DNA of 33,292 nt from an uncultured Bacteroidales bacterium (GCA_947367315.1 CANBDX010000027.1:1-33292); one strand, 5' to 3'. Shown: positions 24,546 to 33,195, numbered from the stretch's first letter. Notes: generated by a model from the letters alone, not told the origin. Numbers and translations are program-made.

Positions 24546-24553
24546 TATTTTTG
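24546..24553 (+). promoter_or_regulatory. -7 element of tsaD
   Basis: TATTTTTG fits TAnnTTTG and lies 41 bp before ATG 24595, divergent from and 23 bp away from the tamB -7 element. No clear -33 element. Confidence 0.5.
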
Positions 24554-24594
24554 CGGCCGGATATGCTAGCATATATATGAAAAATCATACCATT

Positions 24595-25617
24595 ATGGCA
24601 GATATAATACTTGGAATAGAATCATCGTGCGACGACACGTCGGCTGCGGTCATCAAGGACGGCTACCTTCTCTCGAATGTACTTGCAAGTCAGGACGTCC
24701 ACAAAGCATATGGCGGAGTCATCCCCGAACTCGCTTCAAGGGCTCATCAGCAGAATATAGTACCGGTTGTGAGTGAGGCGATTGCACGTGCCGGCATCCA
24801 GCCTTCTGATATTACCGCGATAGCGTTTACACGCGGTCCGGGCCTGCTCGGATCGCTGCTTGTGGGCACATCCTTCGCGAAGGGGCTGGCTATGGCGCTG
24901 GACAGGCCTCTCGTGGAAGTGAACCATCTTCAGGGACACATTCTTGCAAATTTCATCAAGCAGTACGATAGTGAAAACAGTCAGCCGGAGTTCCCGTATC
25001 TCTGTCTGCTGGTGTCCGGAGGCAACTCCCAGATTGTTCGGGTGAACAGTCCGCTGGAGTACGAGATTCTAGGCCAGACCATTGACGATGCGGTGGGTGA
25101 GGCATTCGACAAATGCTCGAAGATGATGGGACTGGGTTACCCTGGAGGTCCTGTCGTGGACCGTCTTGCAAAGGAGGGAGATCCTCTAAGATTCAAGTTC
25201 TCCAAGCCTCACATTCCAGGCTTCGATTATAGCTTCAGCGGCATCAAGACCTCTCTTCTGTACTTTGTACGCGACCAGATGGCCATAGATCCGGAATTCA
25301 TGGAGAAGAACAAGGCGGACATCTGCGCGAGCTTCCAGAAGACTCTCATCGATATCCTTATGGACAAACTTATCAAAGCAGCCAAAGCTACGGGTATCAA
25401 GCAGATAACCATCGGTGGTGGAGTCTCTGCCAACAGCGGTCTGCGTGCAAGGATTGAGGAAGAGGGACGCAAGCGAGGCTGGACCACCTTTCTGCCTGAA
25501 TTTAAGTTCACGACTGACAATGCCGCTATGATCGCCATTGCGGGATGGTTCCATTATATGAATGGAGAACGTGCCGGACTTGATGTGGCTCCTGTAAGCC
25601 GTCTTGCCGAATTTTAG
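24595..25617 (+). CDS. tsaD: tRNA N6-adenosine threonylcarbamoyltransferase
   Basis: 340 residues from ATG 24595 (MADIILGIESSCDDTSAA), the standard length and N-terminus. ATG 24577 is an in-frame alternative. The metal-site histidines are in NHLQGH (about 109-114), the nucleotide-binding motifs are VSGGNSQ (about 139-145) and GGGVSANSGLR, and DNAAMIA is near the C-terminus. TsaD, with TsaB and TsaE, transfers the threonylcarbamoyl group to A37 of ANN-decoding tRNAs, an essential step. The product t6A is the substrate of MtaB, encoded in the divergent operon. The next gene follows after 61 bp holding a REP-like repeat. Confidence 0.97.
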   Translation: MADIILGIESSCDDTSAAVIKDGYLLSNVLASQDVHKAYGGVIPELASRAHQQNIVPVVSEAIARAGIQPSDITAIAFTRGPGLLGSLLVGTSFAKGLAMALDRPLVEVNHLQGHILANFIKQYDSENSQPEFPYLCLLVSGGNSQIVRVNSPLEYEILGQTIDDAVGEAFDKCSKMMGLGYPGGPVVDRLAKEGDPLRFKFSKPHIPGFDYSFSGIKTSLLYFVRDQMAIDPEFMEKNKADICASFQKTLIDILMDKLIKAAKATGIKQITIGGGVSANSGLRARIEEEGRKRGWTTFLPEFKFTTDNAAMIAIAGWFHYMNGERAGLDVAPVSRLAEF

Positions 25618-25618
25618 A

Positions 25619-25666
25619 CATCACGTCAATGCGAAATCACGAGGCCCAGATGGCCATGGCAATCTT
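25619..25666 (+). repeat. REP-like repeat, diverged copy
   Basis: Reads ATCACGTCAATGCG, a short insertion, then GAGGCCCAGATGGCC and ATGGCAATCT, the same order of blocks as the copies near 11540 and 14807 but with substitutions. It fills almost all of the gap between tsaD and the oxidoreductase gene. Confidence 0.6.
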
Positions 25667-25678
25667 TAAAAAGAAATT

Positions 25679-27232
25679 ATGAAAGAAATAGAAATAACCT
25701 GTAAGTTAGGCAAGGAACTCTCTGCCGACGAAATCCAGACGGCAGCCATAAAGTCCCTCGGCGTCTCTCCGAAGATGAAGCAGCAGATAAAGTACCGCAT
25801 ATTGCGTCGCTCCATAGATGCCCGCAATGATATCCTCTACCGCTATAGGGTTGAGGTGTGCAGGCCGGACGAGGTGATGGAGGACTATGTCCTCGAAGAC
25901 TATAAGGACGTGTCTTCAGCTGAACCTGTTGTCATCATAGGTGCCGGCCCTGCCGGAATGTTTGCCGCTCTGAAGCTGCTCATGCGCGGATTCAAGCCTG
26001 TTATCCTTGAAAGAGGCAAGGATGTGCATGCCCGCAAGTTCGACATGGCCAAACTTTCTGTCGAAGGCGTGGTGAATCCGGATTCCAACTACTGTTTCGG
26101 CGAAGGAGGTGCAGGTACATTCTCTGACGGTAAGCTTTACACCCGTTCTTCCAAGAGGGGAGACATACGCGAGGTGCTTCATCAGCTTGTGCGCTTCGGC
26201 GCAGATCCTACGATTCTTATCGATGCACATCCTCATATCGGAAGCGACAAACTTCCAATAGTTGTGGAGAATATCCGTAAATGTATCATCGACCATGGTG
26301 GAGAATACCATTTCGATTCACGTGTGAAAGATATTGTCAAGCGTGGTGACGGAGCTTTTGATGTGGTGGTTGCCAGATCTGAGGAGAATGCTACGGACGA
26401 AGTGTGGCATTCCCGCAAGGTAATCCTTGCAACAGGTCACTCTGCCCGCGATATCTATGAAATGTTCGACCGCAAAGGGTGGGAGCTTCAGGCCAAGGGT
26501 TTTGCCCTTGGAGTACGTGTGGAGCATCCTCAGTCACTGATAAACAAGATACAATATCACGGAAAATATCAGCCATATATGCCTACCGCTGAGTATTCGT
26601 TTGTGACTCAGGTTCTTGACCGGGGAGTGTTCTCATTCTGCATGTGTCCGGGAGGCATACTCGTCCCTGCTGCTACTGCTTCCGGCGAACTTGTCCTTAA
26701 TGGCATGTCCAACTCTCAGCGCAACTCGAAGTGGGCGAATTCTGGCGTGGTGGTGCAGATTGAGCCGGAGGATTTCCCTGAATATGCACAGTACGGACCG
26801 CTTGCCCTCCTGAGATTCCAGCAGGATGTGGAGAGGAAAATGTTCGAATATACCGGCTCCCTCAAGGCTCCTGCCCAGAGGATGATGGACTTCTGCCGCA
26901 GGATACCTTCTGCCAATCTTCCCAAGACATCATATCATCCTGGAGCGGAGAACGCACCTCTGCATGAACTTCTTCCTGAGCATGTCTCGCTTCGTCTGAA
27001 GTATGCGTTCCCGGAAATCGGCAACAAGAAGATGCACGGATATTACACCAATGACGCTCTTCTGTTGGGTGTGGAGTCACGTACTTCATCTCCTGTACGT
27101 ATCCCGCGTGACCCTGAAACTCTTGAGCATGTGCAGGTTGCAGGCCTTTATCCATGCGGAGAAGGAGCCGGATATGCCGGAGGTATTGTTTCATCTGCCC
27201 TTGATGGCATCAACTGCGCCGCTAGAATATGA
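25679..27232 (+). CDS. FAD-dependent oxidoreductase (COG2509-type dehydrogenase)
   Basis: 517 residues. Residues 1-80 are the N-terminal alpha/beta domain of this family (KYRILRRSIDAR). The Rossmann FAD-binding motif VVIIGAGPAG is at 84-93. CFGEGGAGTFSDGKL (about 139-153) is the family hallmark, KVILATGHSARD is the second dinucleotide segment, and CGEGAGYAGGIVSSALDG at the C-terminus closes the FAD site. The family is widespread and uncharacterised, so no substrate can be given. It probably shares a transcript with tsaD upstream and certainly couples to the peptidase gene downstream (4-nt ATGA overlap). Confidence 0.9.
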   Translation: MKEIEITCKLGKELSADEIQTAAIKSLGVSPKMKQQIKYRILRRSIDARNDILYRYRVEVCRPDEVMEDYVLEDYKDVSSAEPVVIIGAGPAGMFAALKLLMRGFKPVILERGKDVHARKFDMAKLSVEGVVNPDSNYCFGEGGAGTFSDGKLYTRSSKRGDIREVLHQLVRFGADPTILIDAHPHIGSDKLPIVVENIRKCIIDHGGEYHFDSRVKDIVKRGDGAFDVVVARSEENATDEVWHSRKVILATGHSARDIYEMFDRKGWELQAKGFALGVRVEHPQSLINKIQYHGKYQPYMPTAEYSFVTQVLDRGVFSFCMCPGGILVPAATASGELVLNGMSNSQRNSKWANSGVVVQIEPEDFPEYAQYGPLALLRFQQDVERKMFEYTGSLKAPAQRMMDFCRRIPSANLPKTSYHPGAENAPLHELLPEHVSLRLKYAFPEIGNKKMHGYYTNDALLLGVESRTSSPVRIPRDPETLEHVQVAGLYPCGEGAGYAGGIVSSALDGINCAARI

Positions 27233-28443
27233 TGAAAAACGTAATTTGTGCTGTTTTATTACTGATTGTGTCTTTTGCAGCTTCGGCTCAGGAGCGGACC
27301 CTTCGCGTGGATTATATTTTCTCAGGAACGGATAAGTGTGCGGAGATTGCATTGGACGAACTTTCCTGCTTCGACGGATGGGCCGGCAGACGTGTGAACC
27401 TCGGTAAGGTTCCCGTACGAGGCAACGGGCAGATATGCATGACCGATGTCCATAGCGGTGATACCCTGTACCGCATGCCCTTCTCTACGCTTTTCCAGGA
27501 GTGGCAGACTACCGAGGAGGCTACTAGTGTCCGCAGGTCATTCGAAAATGTATTTCTGCTTCCAATGCCTAAAGCTCGGGCTCATGTTAAAGTTACGCTT
27601 TATGATTTCCATGGGAATATTGCCTCTGAGTACAGCCATGTGGTGGATCCTTCAGATGTGCTCATACGCCATCTTGCTCCTGTTGTTCCAGGTCATAGGT
27701 ATCTTCTACAGAACGGAGGTCCTGAAGAAAAGATAGATGTGGCTATTGTGGCTGAAGGATATACAGCCGAAGAAACGGATATGTTCTATGCCGATGCTCA
27801 GGCTGCAATGGATGCTATTCTGGCTCATGAACCGTTCGGTACCTATAAGGATAGGTTCAATTTCGTGGCAGTGGCTCTGACTTCTGCGGACAGTGGGGTA
27901 AGCGTGCCAGGAAAAGGGGAGTGGAAGAATACTGCCCTCAAGGCCCATTTCAATACCTTCTACTCTGACCGTTATCTCACGACCCTCCGCCTGAAGAATA
28001 TGCACGACAGGCTTTGCGGAGTGCCATATGAGCATATCGTGATACTAGCCAATACTGAGACTTACGGTGGCGGTGGAATCTTTAATCTCTATACCTTGAC
28101 AACTGCTCATCATCCTTCGTTCAAGCCAGTGGTTGTACATGAATTCGGCCACAGCTTTGCCGGACTGGCGGATGAATATTATTATGATGACCAGTATGTC
28201 CAGTATTATTATCCCGACACAGAACCGTGGGAGCAGAATATCACGACGCTTGCTGATTTCGGTTCAAAGTGGAAGGATATGCTGGAAGCAGGTGATGCTC
28301 AGCTTCTTGAAGGGGCCGGCTATCAGTCTAAAGGTGTCTATCGTCCTGCAGCTGATTGCCGTATGCACACAAATAAAGCCGAAGGCTTCTGCCCGGTCTG
28401 TCAGCGTGCCCTCGGCCGTATAATAAAATTCTATACTGAGTAA
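27229..28443 (+). CDS. Secreted M64-family zinc metallopeptidase
   Basis: 404 residues; ATG 27229 overlaps the previous stop, and ATG 27232 is equally possible. A signal peptide (MKNVICAVLLLIVSFAASAQ) is followed by an M64 N-terminal beta-sandwich domain (about 25-150). The catalytic domain begins at about 165 (IDVAIVAEGYTAEE). The zinc-binding motif HEFGHSFAGLADE lies at 304-316, with CRMHTNKAEGFCPVCQ near the end. The family is named from the Clostridium ramosum IgA protease, but most Bacteroidota members have no known target, so IgA cleavage must not be assumed. The protein is exported by Sec and not lipid-anchored. It is convergent with the CotH gene. Confidence 0.9.
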   Translation: MMKNVICAVLLLIVSFAASAQERTLRVDYIFSGTDKCAEIALDELSCFDGWAGRRVNLGKVPVRGNGQICMTDVHSGDTLYRMPFSTLFQEWQTTEEATSVRRSFENVFLLPMPKARAHVKVTLYDFHGNIASEYSHVVDPSDVLIRHLAPVVPGHRYLLQNGGPEEKIDVAIVAEGYTAEETDMFYADAQAAMDAILAHEPFGTYKDRFNFVAVALTSADSGVSVPGKGEWKNTALKAHFNTFYSDRYLTTLRLKNMHDRLCGVPYEHIVILANTETYGGGGIFNLYTLTTAHHPSFKPVVVHEFGHSFAGLADEYYYDDQYVQYYYPDTEPWEQNITTLADFGSKWKDMLEAGDAQLLEGAGYQSKGVYRPAADCRMHTNKAEGFCPVCQRALGRIIKFYTE

Positions 28444-28463
28444 AATTCAGGCTGCCTGAATTT
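28443..28463. terminator. Bidirectional hairpin between peptidase and CotH genes
   Basis: AAATTCAGGC, a central T, then GCCTGAATTT form a perfect 21-nt palindrome that starts at the peptidase stop codon and lies just before the CotH stop (28466). T-tracts are weak on both sides, so termination is likely but not certain. Confidence 0.6.
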
Positions 28464-28465
28464 AA

Positions 28466-29998
28466 TTATTTCAGTTTGTTGATTGTGTTGGCTTTTTCTG
28501 TGAAGTAGTTGTTGCTTGTGGATATAAGACGGTAGTCTCCCACACGACCCCAGCTTGCCGGCCTGTCCTTGATCTCCATGTCTTCGCCGGTATCGTTTGC
28601 GATATAGTCTTTGATCTTTGCCTGCCAATCCAGTATTCTCTGTCTTGCGGACTCGGTGTCCATGAGGCCGTATGCCGGATCTACCAGTCTCTTGAGCTCG
28701 TCTCTGTAGATGTTTCTGAACTCTTCGTATTCCATCATTCTTTCCATAAGGATGCCTTTGTCACCCCAGTTGTAAGGGTCCTGCTTGGCCGGGTCGTAGC
28801 CGTTAGCCGTTCCAAGAGTGTTGTCATAGTCATATGGAATGAAGAAGAACTTGTAGTCTGTGATGTGTGATGTTGTGAAATACAGATAGTAGTTGTTGCC
28901 ATTGTTCCACATGTCGTCCCACATGCCCACAGCTACGTTTACGGCATATGTCTTCATAAGCAGCTCTACGTCGCATACCTGCTTTATCCATGTGTAGAAA
29001 CTGTCGCCTGGAGTACCATGGGCCTTGCCGTTGAGCTCCCTGATGAAGTCCTGCAATTGAGCCTTGGCGCTATCAAATCCAGCCTCTGTCTCTTTCAGTT
29101 CGTATGTAAAGTCATCTTTGTCATTGTCTTCAGCCATATTCGCGTCAGGATTTCTGAGGTCTGCCGGACCATGGGAGTCATAGCTGCATTTCCAGAGGTT
29201 TCCGTCAGAGCTCCCGAACCACTGCTCGCGCTTTTCCACATATTTGTTGTCGTATGGCTCTATCATCTCATATACACCATAATAAGCACGCTGCGAATCT
29301 CCTTCTACATGTATCCATAGGCGGCAGTACACATCGAATGCCGCTGTCCATACGCCTGCACGGCGGAACAGATCATAGCAGAACACCTCGCGGACATAGC
29401 AAGGGTCATCCTTGAACCACTTCAGATTGAATTTCCTGATGCCTTTGATTTCGTGATCCTTGTCCTTGTTGAACTTGCGGAGGTTGATTCCGAAATGACA
29501 GTGCTGCCAGTCTGCGCCATTTACCTTGTGGTCTCCGCCGGCTTCCGGCCTGCGGCGTGATGTGTTGCCTCTCAGTCTTATGCCGGCATCGGTGATATTA
29601 TGAACGTCGCTGCCTTTCTTATAGGTGAGATTGCAGCGGAAATAGTCCTTGTTATTAGGATTCTGGTCGAATGCCTTGAGAAGCTTGTTCCATTCCTCGA
29701 GTGATACAGCTATAGTAATCTCAGGAATCACTCCTTCGTCCCAGATATAGGAAAGTCCCTCATCTCCGATAGTTGCAGTTGTGACCGGTCCTGTAGGATA
29801 GGTCGGAGCCGGAGGTGGAGTCGGTGTATCTGTGCCTCCAGGATTATCTGGAGTATCTGGATTTTCCGGGTTGTCAGTGTTTCCAGGATTCTCAGTGTTC
29901 TCTCCTGGCGCAAATTCGTCAGCACCAGGATATCTGTCGATTTCTCCGCATCCGATGAATAAAGCGGCTGCAATAATCAGTGAAATAGCTCTTTTCAT
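28466..29998 (-). CDS. CotH-kinase-family surface lipoprotein
   Basis: 510 residues from ATG 29998. The frame extends further upstream, but the promoter at 30019-30049 rules that out. The lipoprotein signal MKRAISLIIAAALFIGC has its lipid-modified Cys at 17, followed by acidic residues (CGEIDRYPGADE) that may direct it to the cell surface. Residues about 30-70 are a low-complexity Asn/Pro/Asp/Thr linker. The CotH domain covers about 90-480, with AGIRLRGNTSRRRP, FNLKWF, YGVYEMIEPYDNKYV, WNNGNNYYLY and FFIPYDYDNTLG, whose Asp residues fit the metal-binding site. CotH proteins are atypical protein kinases in spore formers; in Bacteroidota the role is unknown. It lies 58 bp after the TonB receptor gene. 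Confidence 0.9.
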   Translation of the reverse strand: MKRAISLIIAAALFIGCGEIDRYPGADEFAPGENTENPGNTDNPENPDTPDNPGGTDTPTPPPAPTYPTGPVTTATIGDEGLSYIWDEGVIPEITIAVSLEEWNKLLKAFDQNPNNKDYFRCNLTYKKGSDVHNITDAGIRLRGNTSRRRPEAGGDHKVNGADWQHCHFGINLRKFNKDKDHEIKGIRKFNLKWFKDDPCYVREVFCYDLFRRAGVWTAAFDVYCRLWIHVEGDSQRAYYGVYEMIEPYDNKYVEKREQWFGSSDGNLWKCSYDSHGPADLRNPDANMAEDNDKDDFTYELKETEAGFDSAKAQLQDFIRELNGKAHGTPGDSFYTWIKQVCDVELLMKTYAVNVAVGMWDDMWNNGNNYYLYFTTSHITDYKFFFIPYDYDNTLGTANGYDPAKQDPYNWGDKGILMERMMEYEEFRNIYRDELKRLVDPAYGLMDTESARQRILDWQAKIKDYIANDTGEDMEIKDRPASWGRVGDYRLISTSNNYFTEKANTINKLK

Positions 29999-30018
29999 GT
30001 CAATTCTGTCTCGGCCTG

Positions 30019-30049
30019 CAAAAATAATATAAAAATGACATCTTTCAAA
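30019..30049 (-). promoter_or_regulatory. Sigma-ABfr-type promoter of the CotH gene
   Basis: On the minus strand TTTG (30049 to 30046), a 19-base spacer and TATTTTTG (30026 to 30019) match the consensus exactly. Transcription would begin about 14 nt before ATG 29998, giving a very short leader. This gives the gene its own promoter in the gap after the receptor. Confidence 0.75.
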
Positions 30050-30056
30050 ATCCTGA

Positions 30057-32951
30057 TTACCAGGCTCCGCGCCACATCGCGCTTTCAACTCTGCTGTTCT
30101 TTTTGGAGTTCATCTTTCCGAAATTGAAGGATACGCTGAACAGGAAGTATCTTCCGAGCACGTTCGAATACACATCCTCCATATATTCGGCAGTAGTGGT
30201 GCGCTGAAGGCTTCTGGTCTGGTTAAGGATATCGGCCGCCTTCAGAGCCAGAGTCACGGACTTTATGCTCTTGCTGATGCTCATGTTCCAGTTCCATTCC
30301 GGCTCGCCGAATCCTGATGTGTAGCCGTTGTAGAATATGTACTTGAGGTCTGTCTTGAGCTCCCATTCCTTGCCGGGAGTGTAGATTACCTCGCATCCTG
30401 CGCTGCTGGTCCATGTGTTGATGTTGGCAGTCGGGTCGAGAGAATAGAGACTTATCCTGTTGTTCGTGGATGCAAATACTTTTGCGTCAAGCTTGTCTGT
30501 CGTATATTTGAATGCTGTCTGAAGCCCCCAGTTGTATGTGTCAGTGTTGCTCTCTCCGAAACCGCTCTCTCCGCTGTAGAAACGGTTGCCCGATGCATCA
30601 CCCCAGAAATTGTTCATGAAAGTATTGTAGTCGAAGTTCAGAAGGTCCAGACCATCGAGACGTTCCTTGGCCTGATAGCTGGTGCTGCCGTATAACCTTC
30701 CCCATGCATCCGCTGTGAATGTGAATTTCCTGTCCTTGCCGAAAGGAAGATTGTAGGATGTATAAAGAGAAATGTTGGATCCCGGTTTCTTCGAGTTCAC
30801 GGGCACTGCATAGCGCACCGCGGCATCGTCGAACCAGCTGGCATATACCATGCTTCCGAAGTCGATGCTTCCGTTGAGGGAGATGTTCAGGAACGAGAAT
30901 GTCTCCCTATTGTTCATTGAATACGAGGCATTGAAATAATGCGAGAAGCTTGGCTTCAGGTATATGTTTCCTGCGGAAATCTGTATAGGATTGGAGATGT
31001 CGAGGGCCGGTGTCCTGTAACGTCCTGACTGCTCCTGAGTGTATCCTGTGTAATAGATATTGACCTTATGCCCTTCCACCTTGTATCTGAAGGAAGCGAA
31101 AGGTGACCAGTTCAGCATCCATTCGTTCTTGCCGGTTACGGTTTCCTTGCCGAGTGACTTTGCATATACTTCATTGAGGACAAGGTCTCCCAGAAGACCG
31201 AAATTCACGTTCAGCGTGTCTGTCTTGTACTGCATCAGCAGTCTTGCCTGTTCCTGCATATACAGCTGGTCGGTAAGCGAGGTGTAATAGTCGTTTGCAG
31301 ACCCGTCCGGATTGTATGCATTCTTTCCGGACCTGGATGCCATGTAAGCCGAAGACAGTGAGCCCTGCAATGCCCATTTCTCTCCGAAAGGTTCCACATA
31401 TGACAGATGACCTCCGACAGTGTAGCTTTCACCTGCATTATCATATGACAGGTCCTTGATGTTTTCCGAACCTCCAAGCATCGTCCGGGATAGTTCCTTA
31501 CGCTTGCCGTCAGAAATCGAGACCATGTAATTGATGTCCATTGTGAGACTTCTGCGCTTCTTGCCCATGTCCTTGATGCCGCCTCCCATCCATCCGTATG
31601 AGTTGAATGCCTTGGATGAGCTTGAGGTGGTAGCCGCTGAACTGTTGAGTTCCCCGTCTTCCGAATATGTCCTTGAATTGTTGGATTTGCTTACCCTGTT
31701 GTCGCTGAATTTGAAGGTAGGCTCGAAATAAAGCATGTACTTGTCCTTATCCTTCTTGTTTATCTCTATGCTTGCGCTGACCGCATTCTCGGCACCATGA
31801 CCTGTGTCTGCACCATCTGTATGTAGTTCCGGGCCCTCGTTCTGGAATGATGTACGTGCTGACCTTGTGGCTGCTTCCTTCGCATTGTTCTTATAGTTTA
31901 CAGACACAGTGCTTTCGAATCCCTTGAGCCGTTCCGTACTATAGTTCACTCCTGCCTGAGCAGAACTGTTGAGTCCTTTCATCATGGTGAACTCGTTGTC
32001 TTCTCCTCCAAGCCCGTAGAACGTGAAAGTCTGTGATCCGGGTTCTGTGGCATTGAATGCATTGCCGATGAAGACCACCTGATCCTTTTCCGTATAGCCG
32101 CTGACCATTGCATTGCCGTTATAGAGCAGTCCGCGGCCGGCTACCAGTCCGTCTTCGCTTTTTGGGGTAAGGGTGGAGCCACCGCCTAGCTTGGCGTTTC
32201 CGAACCATCCCTTGGTGTATTCTTCCTTCAGTTCCACATCCATCACCTTTTCCTTGTCATCTTTTGTGGATATGCCGCTGAATTCCGCAGCATCCTTATC
32301 CTTATCGACTACCTTTATCTTGTCCACAATCTTTGCAGGCAGGTTTGACAGTGCTGCGGATGGGTCATCAAAGAAGAAAGTCTTTCCTCCCACGGTAATC
32401 TTGTCCACTTTCTCTCCGTTCACCGTTACGCTGCCGTCAGTGCCGATTTCTATTCCAGGCATCTTCTTCAGAAGGTCTCCCAGCATGTCGTTTTCCCCGA
32501 CCTTGAATGATGATGCATTATATACTATGGTATCCTGCTTCACCATTATTGCATTACCGGCGGCTGTGATCTTGGCAGCCTCGAGAAATTCGGCATTCTC
32601 TTCCATCTTGATGATGCCGAGGTCTTCTCTCCAGTTCTTGAAAGTATAGACCTTTTTGTGGGGATGATAGCCTATTATTTCTGCATTGAGTTCATACTTT
32701 CCCGTTGGGACCTCCTTGAGCTCTACATCACCCTTGTCGTCCGAAAGAGCGAAATGTGTGATAGTAGTGTCCCCCTGGGGAATGAGGTACACCGATGCCC
32801 AGCTTATCGGTTCCATGGTCTTGGAATCCTTGAGTGTCAGTCTTACGTCGAGGTTGCGGTTTCGCTGCATCATGTCCATATTTATGACTTGCGCGCGTGG
32901 AGAAAGTGCCGATATGAATATCAGACACATCAGGAGTAAGGTTCGTTTCAT
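30057..32951 (-). CDS. TonB-dependent receptor with carboxypeptidase-regulatory-like N-domain
   Basis: 964 residues from ATG 32951 (signal peptide MKRTLLLMCLIFISALSPRA); a longer in-frame start exists upstream but lies beyond the predicted promoter. Residues about 30-115 form the CarboxypepD-reg-like beta-sandwich (DVRLTLKDSKTMEPISWASV). Residues about 120-240 are the plug (QDTIVYNASSFKVGENDMLG, LLKKMPGIEIGTDGSVTVNG, VDKIKVVDKDKDA). From about 250 to the end is a large outer-membrane beta-barrel of the OMP_b-brl_3 type, ending in an aromatic-containing tail. Such receptors import bound ligands with TonB energy. There is no SusD partner next to it, so it is not a typical Sus glycan system; the ligand is unknown. 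Its promoter spacer holds a C8 run. Confidence 0.92.
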   Translation of the reverse strand: MKRTLLLMCLIFISALSPRAQVINMDMMQRNRNLDVRLTLKDSKTMEPISWASVYLIPQGDTTITHFALSDDKGDVELKEVPTGKYELNAEIIGYHPHKKVYTFKNWREDLGIIKMEENAEFLEAAKITAAGNAIMVKQDTIVYNASSFKVGENDMLGDLLKKMPGIEIGTDGSVTVNGEKVDKITVGGKTFFFDDPSAALSNLPAKIVDKIKVVDKDKDAAEFSGISTKDDKEKVMDVELKEEYTKGWFGNAKLGGGSTLTPKSEDGLVAGRGLLYNGNAMVSGYTEKDQVVFIGNAFNATEPGSQTFTFYGLGGEDNEFTMMKGLNSSAQAGVNYSTERLKGFESTVSVNYKNNAKEAATRSARTSFQNEGPELHTDGADTGHGAENAVSASIEINKKDKDKYMLYFEPTFKFSDNRVSKSNNSRTYSEDGELNSSAATTSSSSKAFNSYGWMGGGIKDMGKKRRSLTMDINYMVSISDGKRKELSRTMLGGSENIKDLSYDNAGESYTVGGHLSYVEPFGEKWALQGSLSSAYMASRSGKNAYNPDGSANDYYTSLTDQLYMQEQARLLMQYKTDTLNVNFGLLGDLVLNEVYAKSLGKETVTGKNEWMLNWSPFASFRYKVEGHKVNIYYTGYTQEQSGRYRTPALDISNPIQISAGNIYLKPSFSHYFNASYSMNNRETFSFLNISLNGSIDFGSMVYASWFDDAAVRYAVPVNSKKPGSNISLYTSYNLPFGKDRKFTFTADAWGRLYGSTSYQAKERLDGLDLLNFDYNTFMNNFWGDASGNRFYSGESGFGESNTDTYNWGLQTAFKYTTDKLDAKVFASTNNRISLYSLDPTANINTWTSSAGCEVIYTPGKEWELKTDLKYIFYNGYTSGFGEPEWNWNMSISKSIKSVTLALKAADILNQTRSLQRTTTAEYMEDVYSNVLGRYFLFSVSFNFGKMNSKKNSRVESAMWRGAW

Positions 32952-32995
32952 GTTGTTGTCTATTGGAAGTTCTTCCTGTTTATGATTGTCAGCTG

Positions 32996-33028
32996 CAAAT
33001 ATATGCATTGGGGGGGGTAATATCCAAT
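32996..33028 (-). promoter_or_regulatory. Receptor promoter with C8 homopolymer in the spacer
   Basis: On the minus strand the -7 element TATATTTG (33003 to 32996) is exact. ATTG (33028 to 33025) is the best -33 match, one base from TTTG, with a 21-base spacer. Eight C (33017 to 33010 on the minus strand; G on the plus strand) lie inside that spacer. The leader to ATG 32951 is about 38 nt. Confidence 0.6.
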
Positions 33029-33101
33029 AACCTTGCCAAAAATTCACATGCACTCTGTAAATTATATTGTTTATCCCTTATATGTGCATTACTCATGCTT
33101 C

Positions 33102-33169
33102 GGCCGGTGCATGTGCCTTGCTCCGCAGGGTGTATGCTGTTATGCTCCGCTCGCTCCCATGCCCCGGCC
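33102..33169. repeat. GC-rich inverted-repeat element
   Basis: GGCCGGTGCATG at 33102-33113 is the reverse complement of CATGCCCCGGCC at 33158-33169 except for one base. The inner segment repeats TGCTCCGC directly at 33119-33126 and 33143-33150. It stands out as GC-rich in an AT-rich gap. It could be a structured RNA, a terminator-like element or a repeat; I do not recognise it. Confidence 0.5.
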
Positions 33170-33195
33170 TTATAACCAATGCTTTCTTCAACTAT

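Noticed and set aside
24316..24594. Longer N-terminus for tsaD
   Set aside because: The extra residues overlap tamB antisense and do not resemble TsaD. The family N-terminus begins at ATG 24595 and the predicted promoter lies at 24546-24553.
29820..29920. Tandem repeat or CRISPR-like pattern
   Set aside because: The repeats encode the Asn-Pro-Asp/Gly-Thr linker of the CotH lipoprotein and have no spacer structure.
29999..30088. Extended N-terminus for the CotH protein
   Set aside because: It would precede a clear lipoprotein signal and overlap an exact promoter at 30019-30049.
32952..33053. Extended N-terminus for the TonB receptor
   Set aside because: The signal peptide starts at ATG 32951, and the extension covers the promoter and the C8 run.
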